Of a DNA stretch of 42,120 bases, positions 1 through 7,612 are shown piece after piece. The position numbers and the translations under genes are program-made. The first letter of the stretch is position 1, and each line of letters opens with the position of its first letter. Below the pieces are notes generated by a model. The model was not told the DNA's origin. It was given only the letters and a program-made list of their open reading frames with translations, and made no database searches. The stretch is taken from positions 1 through 42,120 of the forward strand of contig MWOO01000156.1 in assembly GCA_002025945.1 (NCBI GenBank), in the 5' to 3' direction. Source of the stretch: Prochlorococcus sp. HOT208_60m_813O14. GTDB taxonomy: Bacteria > Cyanobacteriota > Cyanobacteriia > PCC-6307 > Cyanobiaceae.

Positions 1-468
1 AAATTAGTTGAGCCTTTAAGAAAACTTTTTAAGGATGAAGTTAGAAAATTAGGCGCTTCTTTAGGTTTGCCGGATGAAATTATAAAAAGGCATCCATTCC
101 CAGGACCAGGGCTAGCGATAAGAATTTTGGGGGAAGTTACAAATGAAAAACTTGATTGTTTAAGAGATGCTGATTGGATAGTGAGAGACGAAATTAAGAA
201 AGCAGGTCTTTACAATGATATCTGGCAAGCTTTTGCAGTATTATTACCTGTTAAAACTGTCGGAGTTATGGGAGATAAAAGGACTTATGCATGGCCAATA
301 GCTTTACGTTGTGTATCTAGTGAAGATGGTATGACAGCAGACTGGTCAAAAATCCCATTTCAGATTTTGGAGAGAATTTCGAATAGAATAGTAAATGAAG
401 TAGTTTCAGTTAATAGAGTTGTTTATGATATAACTAGCAAGCCTCCTGGAACTATTGAGTGGGAATAG
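1..468 (+). CDS. guaA: GMP synthase (glutamine-hydrolysing), C-terminal part
   Basis: This is the 3' end of GMP synthase, which amidates XMP to GMP with ATP and glutamine in the cytoplasm. The frame is open from base 1, so the start lies outside the window and 155 residues are visible. They correspond to the end of the ATP-pyrophosphatase domain and the dimerisation domain. Visible family signatures are [17 protein letters not shown] (about residues 29-45 of the visible part), the [13 protein letters not shown] stretch, and the universal terminus [10 protein letters not shown] followed by a stop. The last codons double as the first block of a 45-bp direct repeat that recurs downstream. The guaA 3' end is a known integration hotspot for genomic islands in other bacteria, and the repeats here fit that use. 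Confidence 0.97.
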   Translation, partial: KLVEPLRKLFKDEVRKLGASLGLPDEIIKRHPFPGPGLAIRILGEVTNEKLDCLRDADWIVRDEIKKAGLYNDIWQAFAVLLPVKTVGVMGDKRTYAWPIALRCVSSEDGMTADWSKIPFQILERISNRIVNEVVSVNRVVYDITSKPPGTIEWE

Positions 469-492
469 TCCAAGAGTAAAAACCTAGTTATA
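448..492 (+). repeat. guaA-terminus direct repeat, copy A (att-like core)
   Basis: A 45-bp unit begins with GGAACTATTGAGTGGGA, runs through the guaA stop codon, and ends with AACCTAGTTATA. Copies B (2020-2064) and C (4041-4085) are exactly the same length. The first 21 and last 12 bp are conserved and the central 12 bp are variable. In this copy the repeat supplies the real guaA stop. Confidence 0.85.
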
Positions 493-506
493 GTCTAAAA
501 AACGTG

Positions 507-587
507 TGCTCACCCGAAGATAACCTGTCTTAATTTTTACCTATTTGCAATGGTTTTCAGATCTTGATGCTCACCCCAGTCTCACCC
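507..587 (+). repeat. TGCTCACCC direct repeats, left arm of cassette 1
   Basis: TGCTCACCC occurs at 507-515 and 568-576, with a 7-bp partial copy (CTCACCC) at 581-587. The first site lies 59 bp from the start of core A. Two more copies in the same orientation lie at the other end of the cassette. The pattern of one site, then a close pair, resembles recombinase arm sites. Confidence 0.7.
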
Positions 588-602
588 AGAGTCAAATGAG
601 TT

Positions 603-621
603 TCTCTATAGAGAATTCGTA
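603..621. repeat. Palindromic element TCTCTATAGAGA with conserved flank
   Basis: TTCTCTATAGAGAA is a perfect 14-bp palindrome followed by TTCGTA. A near-copy (TCTCTGTAGAGAAATCGTA) sits at 2185-2203 in cassette 2, at nearly the same distance from the last arm repeat (22 versus 25 bp). It therefore belongs to the cassette ends rather than to either cargo gene. Its function is unknown; it could be a protein-binding site. Confidence 0.6.
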
Positions 622-626
622 GATAA

Positions 627-1832
627 TTAGACTAAAGGTTTAATTTTTATCTTTTCTCTATGTATTTGAAGAAATTTTTTATTTGGGCGACATTCTTTGA
701 ACTCGGGTAAATTTATTTTTATACCTTCATATTTTTTTAGTTCTTCATATAATTTTTTATCTTTTTTAATTTCATCTCTTAAATTTACCTTGTAATTATC
801 ATCAATAAAAATCAAATTATTCTCAAAACAAGCATCTACTAGTTTTGATAAGCAAATACCATTTTGCGGATCTAATCTATGATCTTCATAATCTGCCCAT
901 CTTAAAATATGTGCTGCCGTTAAACATGATTTGGTTTTTATACCAGTAATTGCACATTCATAGTTGTAGTTTTTTAAAACAAGTTTTCTAAAGAAATTTT
1001 GATAATGTCCTCTTGTTTGGATTGATTTTGCGATGGTGTTTGAGACTTTAAAATTATGAGAGAATATTTGTTTTCTCGCTTGGATTTGCACTTTATTTTC
1101 TTCATTATCAAGATCTAATTTTTTATCAGTTGCCTTATTTAAAATAAACAAAAATTTGTCTAATGATATATCGTCAATTCCATAATTATCAAAGCATCTT
1201 TCCCAAGTAGGACCTTTATGATCTAGATCACTTGGTTTTAAATCACTTTGAAAAATTGAATTATTGAATTCTAAAGGTTTAATTATGTTGCCGAATACGT
1301 CACCCTCTTTGAAATCAGGGTTATTAAGTTTATCAGCAACTTCTATAGTATTTATTTTTCCCGCACCAAAAAAGTAGAACTGTTTATTGAAAGAACTTTT
1401 TTGTGAAACACGGTAAATGAATAGATCTCCCTTTTTCAATTTATTGTTGTTATGAATATTCCATGTATATTTTTCGTAATTTATATCTCTATGTTCTTTT
1501 TTCCCAGTTGTTAAAAAATAAAATTTTGTCTGTAAATTTAGGATTTCTTCTCTGAAACAATTAGTTCTTAATCTCCATATACCTGAACCCTTTTCTTTAA
1601 GTTCAAAAATATCATGATTACCATACCAAGCGTTTGAGTCCGAACTATTTCTCTCTAAATTTCCCCTAACAACTGCTTTCCAACTAGAGTCTTTTTGTTC
1701 AATAGAAGGTTCTATCTTTTCATATATCTCATTAAGATGTGCCTCTCCTTTCAAATCTCTTAGAACTTCAATTAGTTTTTTGACGCCAATTTTCCATACA
1801 TGACTCAATCTATTTGGCAGTTTATCAAACAA
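627..1832 (-). CDS. HNH endonuclease family protein, possible restriction/defence nuclease
   Basis: A 401-residue soluble protein. The C-terminal part (about residues 285-355) is an HNH_2-type nuclease domain: CAITG, then the catalytic-type AAHILRWAD (about 305-313), then NGICLS and the ACFENNLIF tail. The N-terminal 70 residues (GVKKLIEVLRDLKG, LNEIYEKIE) look like a small winged-helix DNA-binding domain. The middle, with KKGDLFIYRVSQ and FYFFGAGKI, is unassigned but could be a DNA-reading domain. This layout fits modification-dependent (type IV-like) restriction enzymes; that role is inference. The start is a TTG preceded in frame by a stop. An ATG 13 bases upstream (ATGAAGAAATTTATTG) would be in frame if one A were missing, so the true N-terminus is uncertain. 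It is the only gene in cassette 1. Confidence 0.8.
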   Translation of the reverse strand: MFDKLPNRLSHVWKIGVKKLIEVLRDLKGEAHLNEIYEKIEPSIEQKDSSWKAVVRGNLERNSSDSNAWYGNHDIFELKEKGSGIWRLRTNCFREEILNLQTKFYFLTTGKKEHRDINYEKYTWNIHNNNKLKKGDLFIYRVSQKSSFNKQFYFFGAGKINTIEVADKLNNPDFKEGDVFGNIIKPLEFNNSIFQSDLKPSDLDHKGPTWERCFDNYGIDDISLDKFLFILNKATDKKLDLDNEENKVQIQARKQIFSHNFKVSNTIAKSIQTRGHYQNFFRKLVLKNYNYECAITGIKTKSCLTAAHILRWADYEDHRLDPQNGICLSKLVDACFENNLIFIDDNYKVNLRDEIKKDKKLYEELKKYEGIKINLPEFKECRPNKKFLQIHREKIKIKPLV

Positions 1833-1929
1833 TAAATTTCTTCATTGATGATATGTGAGTAGTTCTATGATGTTCTCTACAAAATCATCATTTTTAAATT
1901 TTAAATAGTAGTGCAATTGAAACCTTTTT

Positions 1930-1949
1930 TGCTCACCTCATGCTCACCC
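1930..1949 (+). repeat. TGCTCACC tandem pair, right arm of cassette 1
   Basis: TGCTCACCT at 1930-1938 and TGCTCACCC at 1941-1949 are 11 bp apart, and lie 90 and 79 bp before core B. They match the repeats at the left end of the same cassette in sequence and orientation. The rest of 1833-2019 holds no gene I can support; it includes the upstream region of the HNH gene. Confidence 0.7.
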
Positions 1950-2019
1950 ATGAAATGTCTGTTAGTATGTTCCCAAGTATCCGTTGCAATAACTGATGTT
2001 TTCTTTTTCTTTTACAACT

Positions 2020-2064
2020 AGAACCATTGAGTGGGAATAAAGCGATTTTAAGAACCCAGTTATA
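2020..2064 (+). repeat. guaA-terminus direct repeat, copy B
   Basis: A 45-bp unit with first block AGAACCATTGAGTGGGA and last block AACCCAGTTATA. It is a detached copy of the guaA 3' end and marks the junction between cassettes 1 and 2. Confidence 0.85.
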
Positions 2065-2077
2065 ACTTGCATTAATC

Positions 2078-2170
2078 GGTTTTACGTGAGACATAGTCAA
2101 AATGATGGTTATGTTATAGCAGTGGATTTGAACGATAAAAAATCTGGTGGTTTTACGTGGGTTTTACGTA
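2078..2170 (+). repeat. GGTTTTACGTG direct repeats, left arm of cassette 2
   Basis: Copies lie at 2078-2088, 2149-2159 and 2160-2170 (last base differs). The first is 58 bp from the start of core B and the others form a head-to-tail pair, the same one-plus-two arrangement as the TGCTCACCC sites of cassette 1. The palindrome-like TCTCTGTAGAGA follows at 2185. Nothing between 2065 and 2332 looks coding. Confidence 0.72.
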
Positions 2171-2184
2171 GCACTTTTTCTCTG

Positions 2185-2203
2185 TCTCTGTAGAGAAATC
2201 GTA
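2185..2203. repeat. Palindrome-like element TCTCTGTAGAGA, cassette 2 copy
   Basis: This is the counterpart of 603-621, with two differences over 19 bp, and lies 25 bp from the start of the third arm-like repeat. Its presence in both cassettes shows that they share an end structure. Confidence 0.55.
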
Positions 2204-2332
2204 TAAAGTCTATTTTCTCTACACTTGTAATATTTAAAAAATTTAGAAGTTTTTCTTGAGTTGATTATTTTTAAAAATAAGAATTGAAATATTGCTACAA
2301 TAATTTTGCGATTATTGTCTTCAAACTATGCC

Positions 2333-3328
2333 ATGGAGGAGACTTGGGATTTTTTACTTTATGAATTTCGTAGACTTGGTGGAATAGCAGATAATGTAAT
2401 TCAAAAAGATGGTGAATGCGGTAGAGGTATCTTTTCTGTCGATCCGAGTGTGAAATCAAGAATTTTTACCCCAACTAAATTACTAGTCAAAAAAGATGAT
2501 ATTTTCTTGGAAAATAATAAATTAAGAATAAAAAAAGATAAGAAATATGGTCAAGACGTCCGAAATTTTTTTAATTTTTACCAAGATAATTTTTCATGGG
2601 GATCTGGCGGAAAAGAAACAACAGAATTATTTGAGAAAGGGTTAAGTTTATTTAATCCAAATTTAAAGGAATTAATTAAAAAATATGCTTTAGTTGATCT
2701 TGAAAAAAGGCACAAAGGAACATGGGAAAATGTCGTTAAGAATCAATTCTTAAATGCTAGGGTAGTTAAGTTTAAAAATATTAGTGTGATTGCCCCTATT
2801 TGGGAACTTGTAAATCATAAAGTAAAATCTTTCAATTTTATACTTAGTGATCAAGGAATAAGTATCCCAAATTATCCTCCTTTAAACTCTGAGATAACAT
2901 TTACATATAGCGAAATGAGTCCATTAAGTTGTTTTTTTGATTATGGTTTTTTTTCTGAAGAAACCATGGTATTTTCAATTCCTTTTTCAGTTTATTTACA
3001 AAATATTGACATTAAAATTTCTTGCAAAGGAAAAAGTCTTCAAGACGACTCTATGAAAATAGAAAGATCTGGTAATCATTTTATTTTAGAGGGGTTGCCT
3101 ATTGCTAATGTCAATTACCCTAAATTACCCTTTCACTATTTCAATGAAATTCTTAGAAAAATAGGTAATATCAATATTCCGCAAGATCTTTTATTGAAAA
3201 TATTTAATTTAAATATTTCAATGAGAAATAAAATTTTGGATGAGTCTAATTTAATAGATAATGAAGTTTCTAAGATATTGACTAAACTTATGCTTTATGA
3301 AATTAATCTAATTTCATCTCAAGATTAG
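2333..3328 (+). CDS. SET-domain-like protein, module A
   Basis: A 331-residue protein with the spaced motifs of a SET lysine methyltransferase of the LSMT/SETD type. They are an N-terminal GRGIF (about residues 30-34), PIWELVNHKV (about 155-165, the NH motif), and EITFTY followed by FFDYGFF (about 187-207, the 'eitisYG ... YGF' motif). SET proteins transfer a methyl group from SAM to lysine; activity and substrate here are inferred. I chose ATG 2333 over a TTG at 2306 because it aligns exactly with the start of its paralogue at 6616, giving the same 331 residues. Its 3' end overlaps the convergent TPR gene by 26 bp, as in module B. Identity to the module B protein is roughly 70% over the N-terminal third by eye. 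Confidence 0.78.
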   Translation: MEETWDFLLYEFRRLGGIADNVIQKDGECGRGIFSVDPSVKSRIFTPTKLLVKKDDIFLENNKLRIKKDKKYGQDVRNFFNFYQDNFSWGSGGKETTELFEKGLSLFNPNLKELIKKYALVDLEKRHKGTWENVVKNQFLNARVVKFKNISVIAPIWELVNHKVKSFNFILSDQGISIPNYPPLNSEITFTYSEMSPLSCFFDYGFFSEETMVFSIPFSVYLQNIDIKISCKGKSLQDDSMKIERSGNHFILEGLPIANVNYPKLPFHYFNEILRKIGNINIPQDLLLKIFNLNISMRNKILDESNLIDNEVSKILTKLMLYEINLISSQD

Positions 3329-3821
3329 AAACATACGCACCCTTAATTGACCATGACCTTATAGACATAATTTTTTCTGAACATAATCTTACTTCTCTTG
3401 ATTTTCCAAGATTACTTAATATACTTCCAAGATTGTAGTATGCATCTACATTGTCAGGTTTTAATTTAATTGCTTTGCGAAAAGATATTTCTGCTTCTTG
3501 TATTTTTCCAAGATCTTTTTGTATAGTTCCCATATTATTATGTCCTACGGACCAATTTGGATTCAATTCAATTGTTTTTTTGAGTAATAATTCTGCTTCC
3601 CTTAATTTCCCTTGGTTTTTTAAAATGAGACCATAGTTTGAAAAAATTCTATAGTCATTTATTTTTTGCTCAATACAGTATCTATAATATCTTTCTGCTT
3701 CTAAAATATTTCCTTTTGAATGTAATAAAAATGCTTTACTAATTATCTGTGCCTTTATCGTGTCAGTTTTTGCATCTTTATTAATCTTTTTTAGATTTTT
3801 TTTGTTCCCAAAACCTGTCAT
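3303..3821 (-). CDS. Short TPR protein, module A
   Basis: A 172-residue protein with about three to four tetratricopeptide repeats (for example AEISFRKAIKLKPDNVDAYY) and a non-TPR tail containing SEKIMSIRSWSIKGAY. The tail is shared with the longer TPR protein at 7587-8684 (SEKIMSLRSWSIMGSY), so the two are paralogues differing in repeat number. TPRs bind peptides or partner proteins; the SET-like neighbour is the obvious candidate partner (inference). The N-terminus MTGFGNKK resembles the MKGFGD leaders of two TPR-sulfotransferases nearby. The gene converges on the SET-like gene with a 26-bp overlap. Confidence 0.85.
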   Translation of the reverse strand: MTGFGNKKNLKKINKDAKTDTIKAQIISKAFLLHSKGNILEAERYYRYCIEQKINDYRIFSNYGLILKNQGKLREAELLLKKTIELNPNWSVGHNNMGTIQKDLGKIQEAEISFRKAIKLKPDNVDAYYNLGSILSNLGKSREVRLCSEKIMSIRSWSIKGAYVSNLEMKLD

Positions 3822-3959
3822 AAAAATTCCTTTGCAATTATTATATCTTCTTTTTGTGTTTCAAAAATATATAATATTTAGATTGCTTGTTATTACGAAC
3901 GAATTCTCTACAATTAGTTCATATAATTACAACGCAAAGTATAAAGAATGGAGTTAATC

Positions 3960-3981
3960 GGTTTTACGTGGGTTTTACGTG
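3960..3981 (+). repeat. GGTTTTACGTG tandem pair, right arm of cassette 2
   Basis: Two exact head-to-tail copies lie at 3960-3970 and 3971-3981, 81 and 70 bp before core C. They match the left-arm sites of the same cassette. The gap 3822-4456 between genes holds this pair, core C, one more arm-like site, and a 129-bp tandem duplication. Confidence 0.75.
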
Positions 3982-4190
3982 AGAATAGTGCCACTACCCA
4001 AGTCAATGATACCAACGACTTTGAAGCATCAAAATTGGGTGGAACCATTGAGTGGGAGTAGAAAATCTTTAACAACCTAGTTATAGATTTTTAAAAAAGG
4101 TTTTATGTGAGAATAGCGCCAACACTCAAGAAAAATCATACCAAAGATTTTTATGCATCAAAAATTGTTGGAACCAATGATTGAGAATAG
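3971..4190 (+). repeat. 129-bp-period tandem duplication containing cores C and D
   Basis: The stretch from 3971 (GGTTTTACGTGAGAATAGTG ...) is repeated, more diverged, from 4099 (GGTTTTATGTGAGAATAGCG ...). Both run through a 'GCATCAAAA' stretch to a guaA-like terminus. Core C is intact at 4041-4085. Core D at 4170-4190 (GGAACCAATGATTGAGAATAG) is degraded and lacks the second block. It looks like a scar of a further insertion or a local duplication. Confidence 0.7.
4041..4085 (+). repeat. guaA-terminus direct repeat, copy C
   Basis: A 45-bp unit with first block GGAACCATTGAGTGGGA and last block AACCTAGTTATA. It closes cassette 2 on the right. A single GGTTTTATGTG follows 58 bp from its start, the same distance as first arm sites after cores A and B. 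From 4191 to 4456 I see no supportable gene. Confidence 0.85.
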
Positions 4191-4456
4191 TTTATAGAGT
4201 AAGAGTGTAGTCACACAATCAAAATGAGGTTTGTTTCATCACTTTGTCATCGTCTTCACAAAGAAATAGTTGAAAGTTTATTTTCTATATACTTTTATAA
4301 AATTAAAAAAACAAGAAATCTTATTTTGGTTTTTCCAAAAAGTTAAATCTTGGATGTTTTTAGTATTTAGTTTATTTTTAGAAATCCAGAACTCATACAG
4401 ACTGGCGAATGTATTGGGATGTTTATCTTCATATTGAGCACAGTTTTGTAATTTTC

Positions 4457-6338
4457 TTATGAAATTATGTCTTGATATTTATTAGTTCGATTCAATATTT
4501 CAATTGCAGGTTTCAGCAAATCTTTGTAGTTCTTCCAGCCACCAATTGATTTTGAATTTATTGGGGAACGAACTTGAACATTACTTGCTGTTAAAACTAA
4601 GCGTGAATTTAGATGAGGTGATAGATATTTATCGTCCCACTCCCAACCTAACCAAGAGATCAAAGATTTAATTTCTTGTTTAGGTTTACAAACTAATAAG
4701 TCGTAGTTTAGGTCATATATTTTCGATCTATATCTATTCTTATATTTGGTCATTATTTCGTCCTGATCTAAATAAACATTTGCGGAATCTACTAAGGAAG
4801 AGGAATATTGATTTCCTTTAGCAAAATGTGCTCTATAAATTGAGAGAATATTATCTAAAGGATGACGCAAACAATGAATAATTTTGGCGTTAGGTATTTG
4901 ACCAGCGATAATGCCTGTGTATTGATAGTTATATAAGTGTTTATTAGTTGTGATTTTTAATTCAGTCTTAATATTTACTTTTTCTTTATAAAATTCATAA
5001 AGATCTATTCCCTTTTCAGACTTCTTAAACTCTAGGAATGATTCCTCTAGAATATTAATCTCACCTAGATCATATACATCATTGTTCATACTAAGAATTG
5101 ATTCCAATAAGGTAGAACCACTTCTAGGCATTCCTAAAATAAAAATATTCTGAAGATAATTTGTTTTTTTTTCTTGATTTATATCTTTTTTATCAGATTC
5201 AATTAATAATGCTTTAGATTTATTGATTAGGGTATCAGGCTTAGATGGTTTTAAATTAAGTTTAAGTTGATTTGCTAATTGAAGGAATTTAGAACTTTCT
5301 TTGTATTTTTTTTGATTATGAAGAATATTTGCTCTCGCAAAGTAAATATCAATCTTATCTTTTTGTGATTGGTTAGTTAAGATATTTTCAGAAAAAAGTT
5401 GGTTTTTCCAAATTTCCTTATTACTACAAGAGTATTTCAAATTAGATAGCATAAAATATGCTACTGCTAACTTGGGATTAATTTCTATTGCTTTGCGGAA
5501 TGATAATTCTGCGTTTTTTAATTTCCCAAGATCTTTTAATAAGATTCCAAGATTAGAATGCGCATCTGCGAAATTAGGATTAAGTTCAATTGCTTTGCGG
5601 TAAGATAATTCTGCGTCTTGAGACTTACCAAGATCTTTCATTACATTCCCAAGATTGTAATGCGCGTCTGCGAAATTAGGATTAAGTTCAATTGCTTTGC
5701 GGTAAGATAATTCTGCGTCTTGAGACTTACCAAGATCTTTCAAGATGGTTCCAAGATTGGAATGAGCCTCTGCGAAATTAGGATTAAGTTCAATCGCTTT
5801 GCGGTAAGATAATTCTGCGTCTTGAGACTTACCAAGATCTTTCAAGATGGTTCCAAGATTGGAATGAGCCTCTGCGAAATTAGGATTAAGTTCAATCGCT
5901 TTGCGGTAAGATAATTCTGCCTCTTTTAATTTGCCAAGATTTTTTAATATGTTTCCAAGATTGAAATGTGCTTCTTTGAAATCAGGTTTTATTTCAATTG
6001 CTTTGCGGTAGGATAATTCTGCCTCTTTTAATTTCCCAAGATCTTTTAATAAAATTCCCAGATTAGAATGAGCATCTGCGAAATTAGGATTAAGTTCAAT
6101 TGCTTTGCGGTATAAGACTTCTGCTCCTTGTAAGTTACCAAGATCTTTTAATATCACTCCATAATTAGAAAAAACTCGGTGGTCATTAAAACTTTGATTT
6201 ATACAATATTGATAATATTTTGATGCTTCTTTAATTTTTCCTTGAATATGAAAATTAATTGCTTGATTAATTATTTGTTCATTAGAAAGGTTATTATTTT
6301 TTTTTTTTAGATTTATAAGAATCTCCAAAACCTTTCAT
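4457..6338 (-). CDS. TPR-sulfotransferase 1 (poly-A12 frameshift near the start)
   Basis: About eight 34-residue TPRs in the N-terminal half are followed by a PAPS-dependent sulfotransferase domain. The 5'-phosphosulfate-binding loop is GMPRSGSTLLESIL (about residues 395-408). The 3'-phosphate motif is IIHCLRHPLDNILSIYRAHF (about 480-500). The family C-terminal signature is QVRSPINSKSIGGW. Such enzymes move sulfate from PAPS to a hydroxyl on sugar or tyrosine; the acceptor is unknown. The conserved leader ATG at 6338 encodes MKGFGDSYKSK. Reading from it, a run of 12 A (T12 at 6297-6308) leads to a stop; with 11 A it joins the TPR frame for 626 residues. Otherwise translation would have to begin at TTG 6328. 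Two TPR units near 5750-5950 are almost identical in DNA. Confidence 0.85.
5569..5950 (-). repeat. Near-identical 102-bp tandem repeats encoding TPR units
   Basis: Successive 102-bp units each encode AELSYRKAIELNPNFA followed by a D/E-AH-NLG segment. The units encoding AEAHSNLGTILKDLGKSQD (near 5750-5950) differ by very few bases. Units elsewhere in the gene are more diverged, so this part was recently duplicated or homogenised. Repeat number may vary among strains and may be mis-assembled. Confidence 0.8.
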
Positions 6339-6615
6339 TTTGAGAATAATATTTAATCGTTTTACTCATGGTAATACAATTTTATAGATAAAAGCAAAAC
6401 TAGATTGCCTTACAAGGAAGTGATTATTAATGATAGGGAGTGTTTTTTTATTAAATCAAGATATTTGAATGCTATTGAAGTAGTTAGATTATATTTGAGC
6501 CATATAAAACTTATAAATCTCGTAGAGGGTAGTGAGATATTATTGGTCTTCGAATTTTGTTGAGTTTTGTAATTTTTTGATCATCGCATAATATTATATT
6601 GAAGTTAAAAATGTT
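6339..6615. other. Divergent intergenic region between TPR-sulfotransferase 1 and SET module B
   Basis: AT-rich spacer holding the upstream regions of two divergent genes. Just upstream of the minus-strand gene is a stretch resembling the region upstream of TPR-sulfotransferase 3 (near 12576-12660), so those two genes share leader and upstream sequence. A weak likeness to the GGTTTTACGTG site (TTAATCGTTTTACTCATG near 6353) is not good enough to call. No gene seen. Confidence 0.5.
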
Positions 6616-7612
6616 ATGGACGAAAATTGGGATTTTTTACTTTCTGAATTTCGTAGACTTGGAGGAATAGCAGATAATGTATGTCAAAAGGAAGGGGAAT
6701 ATGGGAGAGGAATTTTTTCTATTGATTCAAGTCTGAAAGCAAGGATTTTTACCCCATCAAAATTAATGATCAGAAAAGATGATATTTATTTAGAAGACAA
6801 TAAATTAAGAATTAAAAAAAATAAGAAATATAATCAGGAAATTAGAAAATTTTTTAATTTCTATCAAGATAATTTTTCTTGGGGATCTGGAGGCAAAGAT
6901 TGTACAGAATTATTTGAGAAAGGATTAAGTTTATTTAATCCAAAATTAAAGAAATTAATTAAAAAAATATGCTTTAGTTAATTTAGATGAACGGCATAAA
7001 GGTAAATGGGACAATGTTATTAAAAATCAATTCTTGAATTCTAGAGCAATCAAATTGAGAAATAGTGCAGTTATTGCTCCTATCTGGGAACTCGTAAATC
7101 ATAAAGTAAGTTCTTTACCTTTTATTTTTAGAAAGGAAGGCATAAGTACTCCAAATTATCCTCCTACAAATGCTGAGATAAGGCATTCATATAGCAATAT
7201 AAGTCCATTAAAGCGATTTTTTTCTTATGGTTTTTTTTCTGAAGAGACCATTATATTTTCAATCCCTTTCTTATTTACTATTAAAGATCTTGGTATTCAA
7301 ATATATTGCAAGGGAATGGGTCTTAATGATGATTCTATGAAAGTAGAAAGATCTGGTAATAAAATTATTTTAGAAGGTTTGCCTATTGCTGATGCAAATT
7401 ATCCGAGATTGCCATATGATTACTTTGATGAGATCTTTAGGAAGATCGGTTACATTAATATCCCAGAAAATTTTTTATTGAAAATATTTCAATTCAATAT
7501 TGAAATTAGAAATGAAATTATATATGAGTCAAATTTAACAGATAACAAAGTCTCTAAAATTTTGACTGAACTTATGAAATATGAGATTAGCCTAATTTCA
7601 TCTCATAATTAG
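6616..7612 (+). pseudogene. SET-domain-like protein, module B, frameshifted in an A7 run
   Basis: Paralogue of the SET-like gene at 2333, with the same motifs: GRGIF, PIWELVNHKV, an RHSYSNISP stretch and FFSYGFF. The first frame stops at 6981 after IKKICFS. The remainder continues in another frame to 7612. The intact paralogue has ATT-A6-TATGC at this point whereas this copy has ATT-A7-TATGC, so removal of one A gives a continuous 331-residue protein, the same length as copy A. The 26-bp convergent overlap with the TPR gene is preserved. It may be a sequencing error, a real null allele, or a slippage-rescued gene. Confidence 0.82.

Larger units (their letters stand above)
448..2064. mobile_element. 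Putative integrase-less cassette 1 at the guaA 3' end (HNH cargo)
   Basis: The cassette is bounded by copies of the guaA terminus at 448-492 and 2020-2064, each 45 bp with two conserved blocks of 21 and 12 bp. Inside are direct copies of TGCTCACCC at 507, 568 and (partial) 579 on the left and at 1930 and 1941 on the right. The only gene is the HNH protein at 627-1832. The layout is like attL/attR with arm-type sites of a tyrosine recombinase. No recombinase is encoded, so movement would need one acting in trans. The repeats are directly visible; the mobile-element interpretation is inference. Confidence 0.6.
2020..4085. mobile_element. Putative integrase-less cassette 2 (SET + TPR cargo)
   Basis: The cassette is bounded by repeats B (2020-2064) and C (4041-4085). 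It has its own arm-like repeat, GGTTTTACGTG, at 2078, 2149 and 2160 on the left and at 3960 and 3971 on the right. Site number and spacing mirror cassette 1, although the repeat sequence differs. The cargo is the convergent SET-like/TPR pair. No recombinase gene is present. The geometry is directly visible; mobility is inferred. Confidence 0.62.

Noticed and set aside
4281..4454. Minus-strand open stretch reading LQNCAQYEDKHPNTFASLYE...
   Set aside because: No ATG, GTG or TTG start in frame and no ribosome site; it might be a decayed fragment, but I cannot support a gene.
5569..5950. Regular repeats suggestive of a CRISPR array
   Set aside because: Units are 102 bp, contiguous and coding for TPRs; there are no spacers and no cas genes.
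6353..6370. TTAATCGTTTTACTCATG, similar to the GGTTTTACGTG arm repeat
   Set aside because: Too many differences, single copy, and no guaA-like core nearby.
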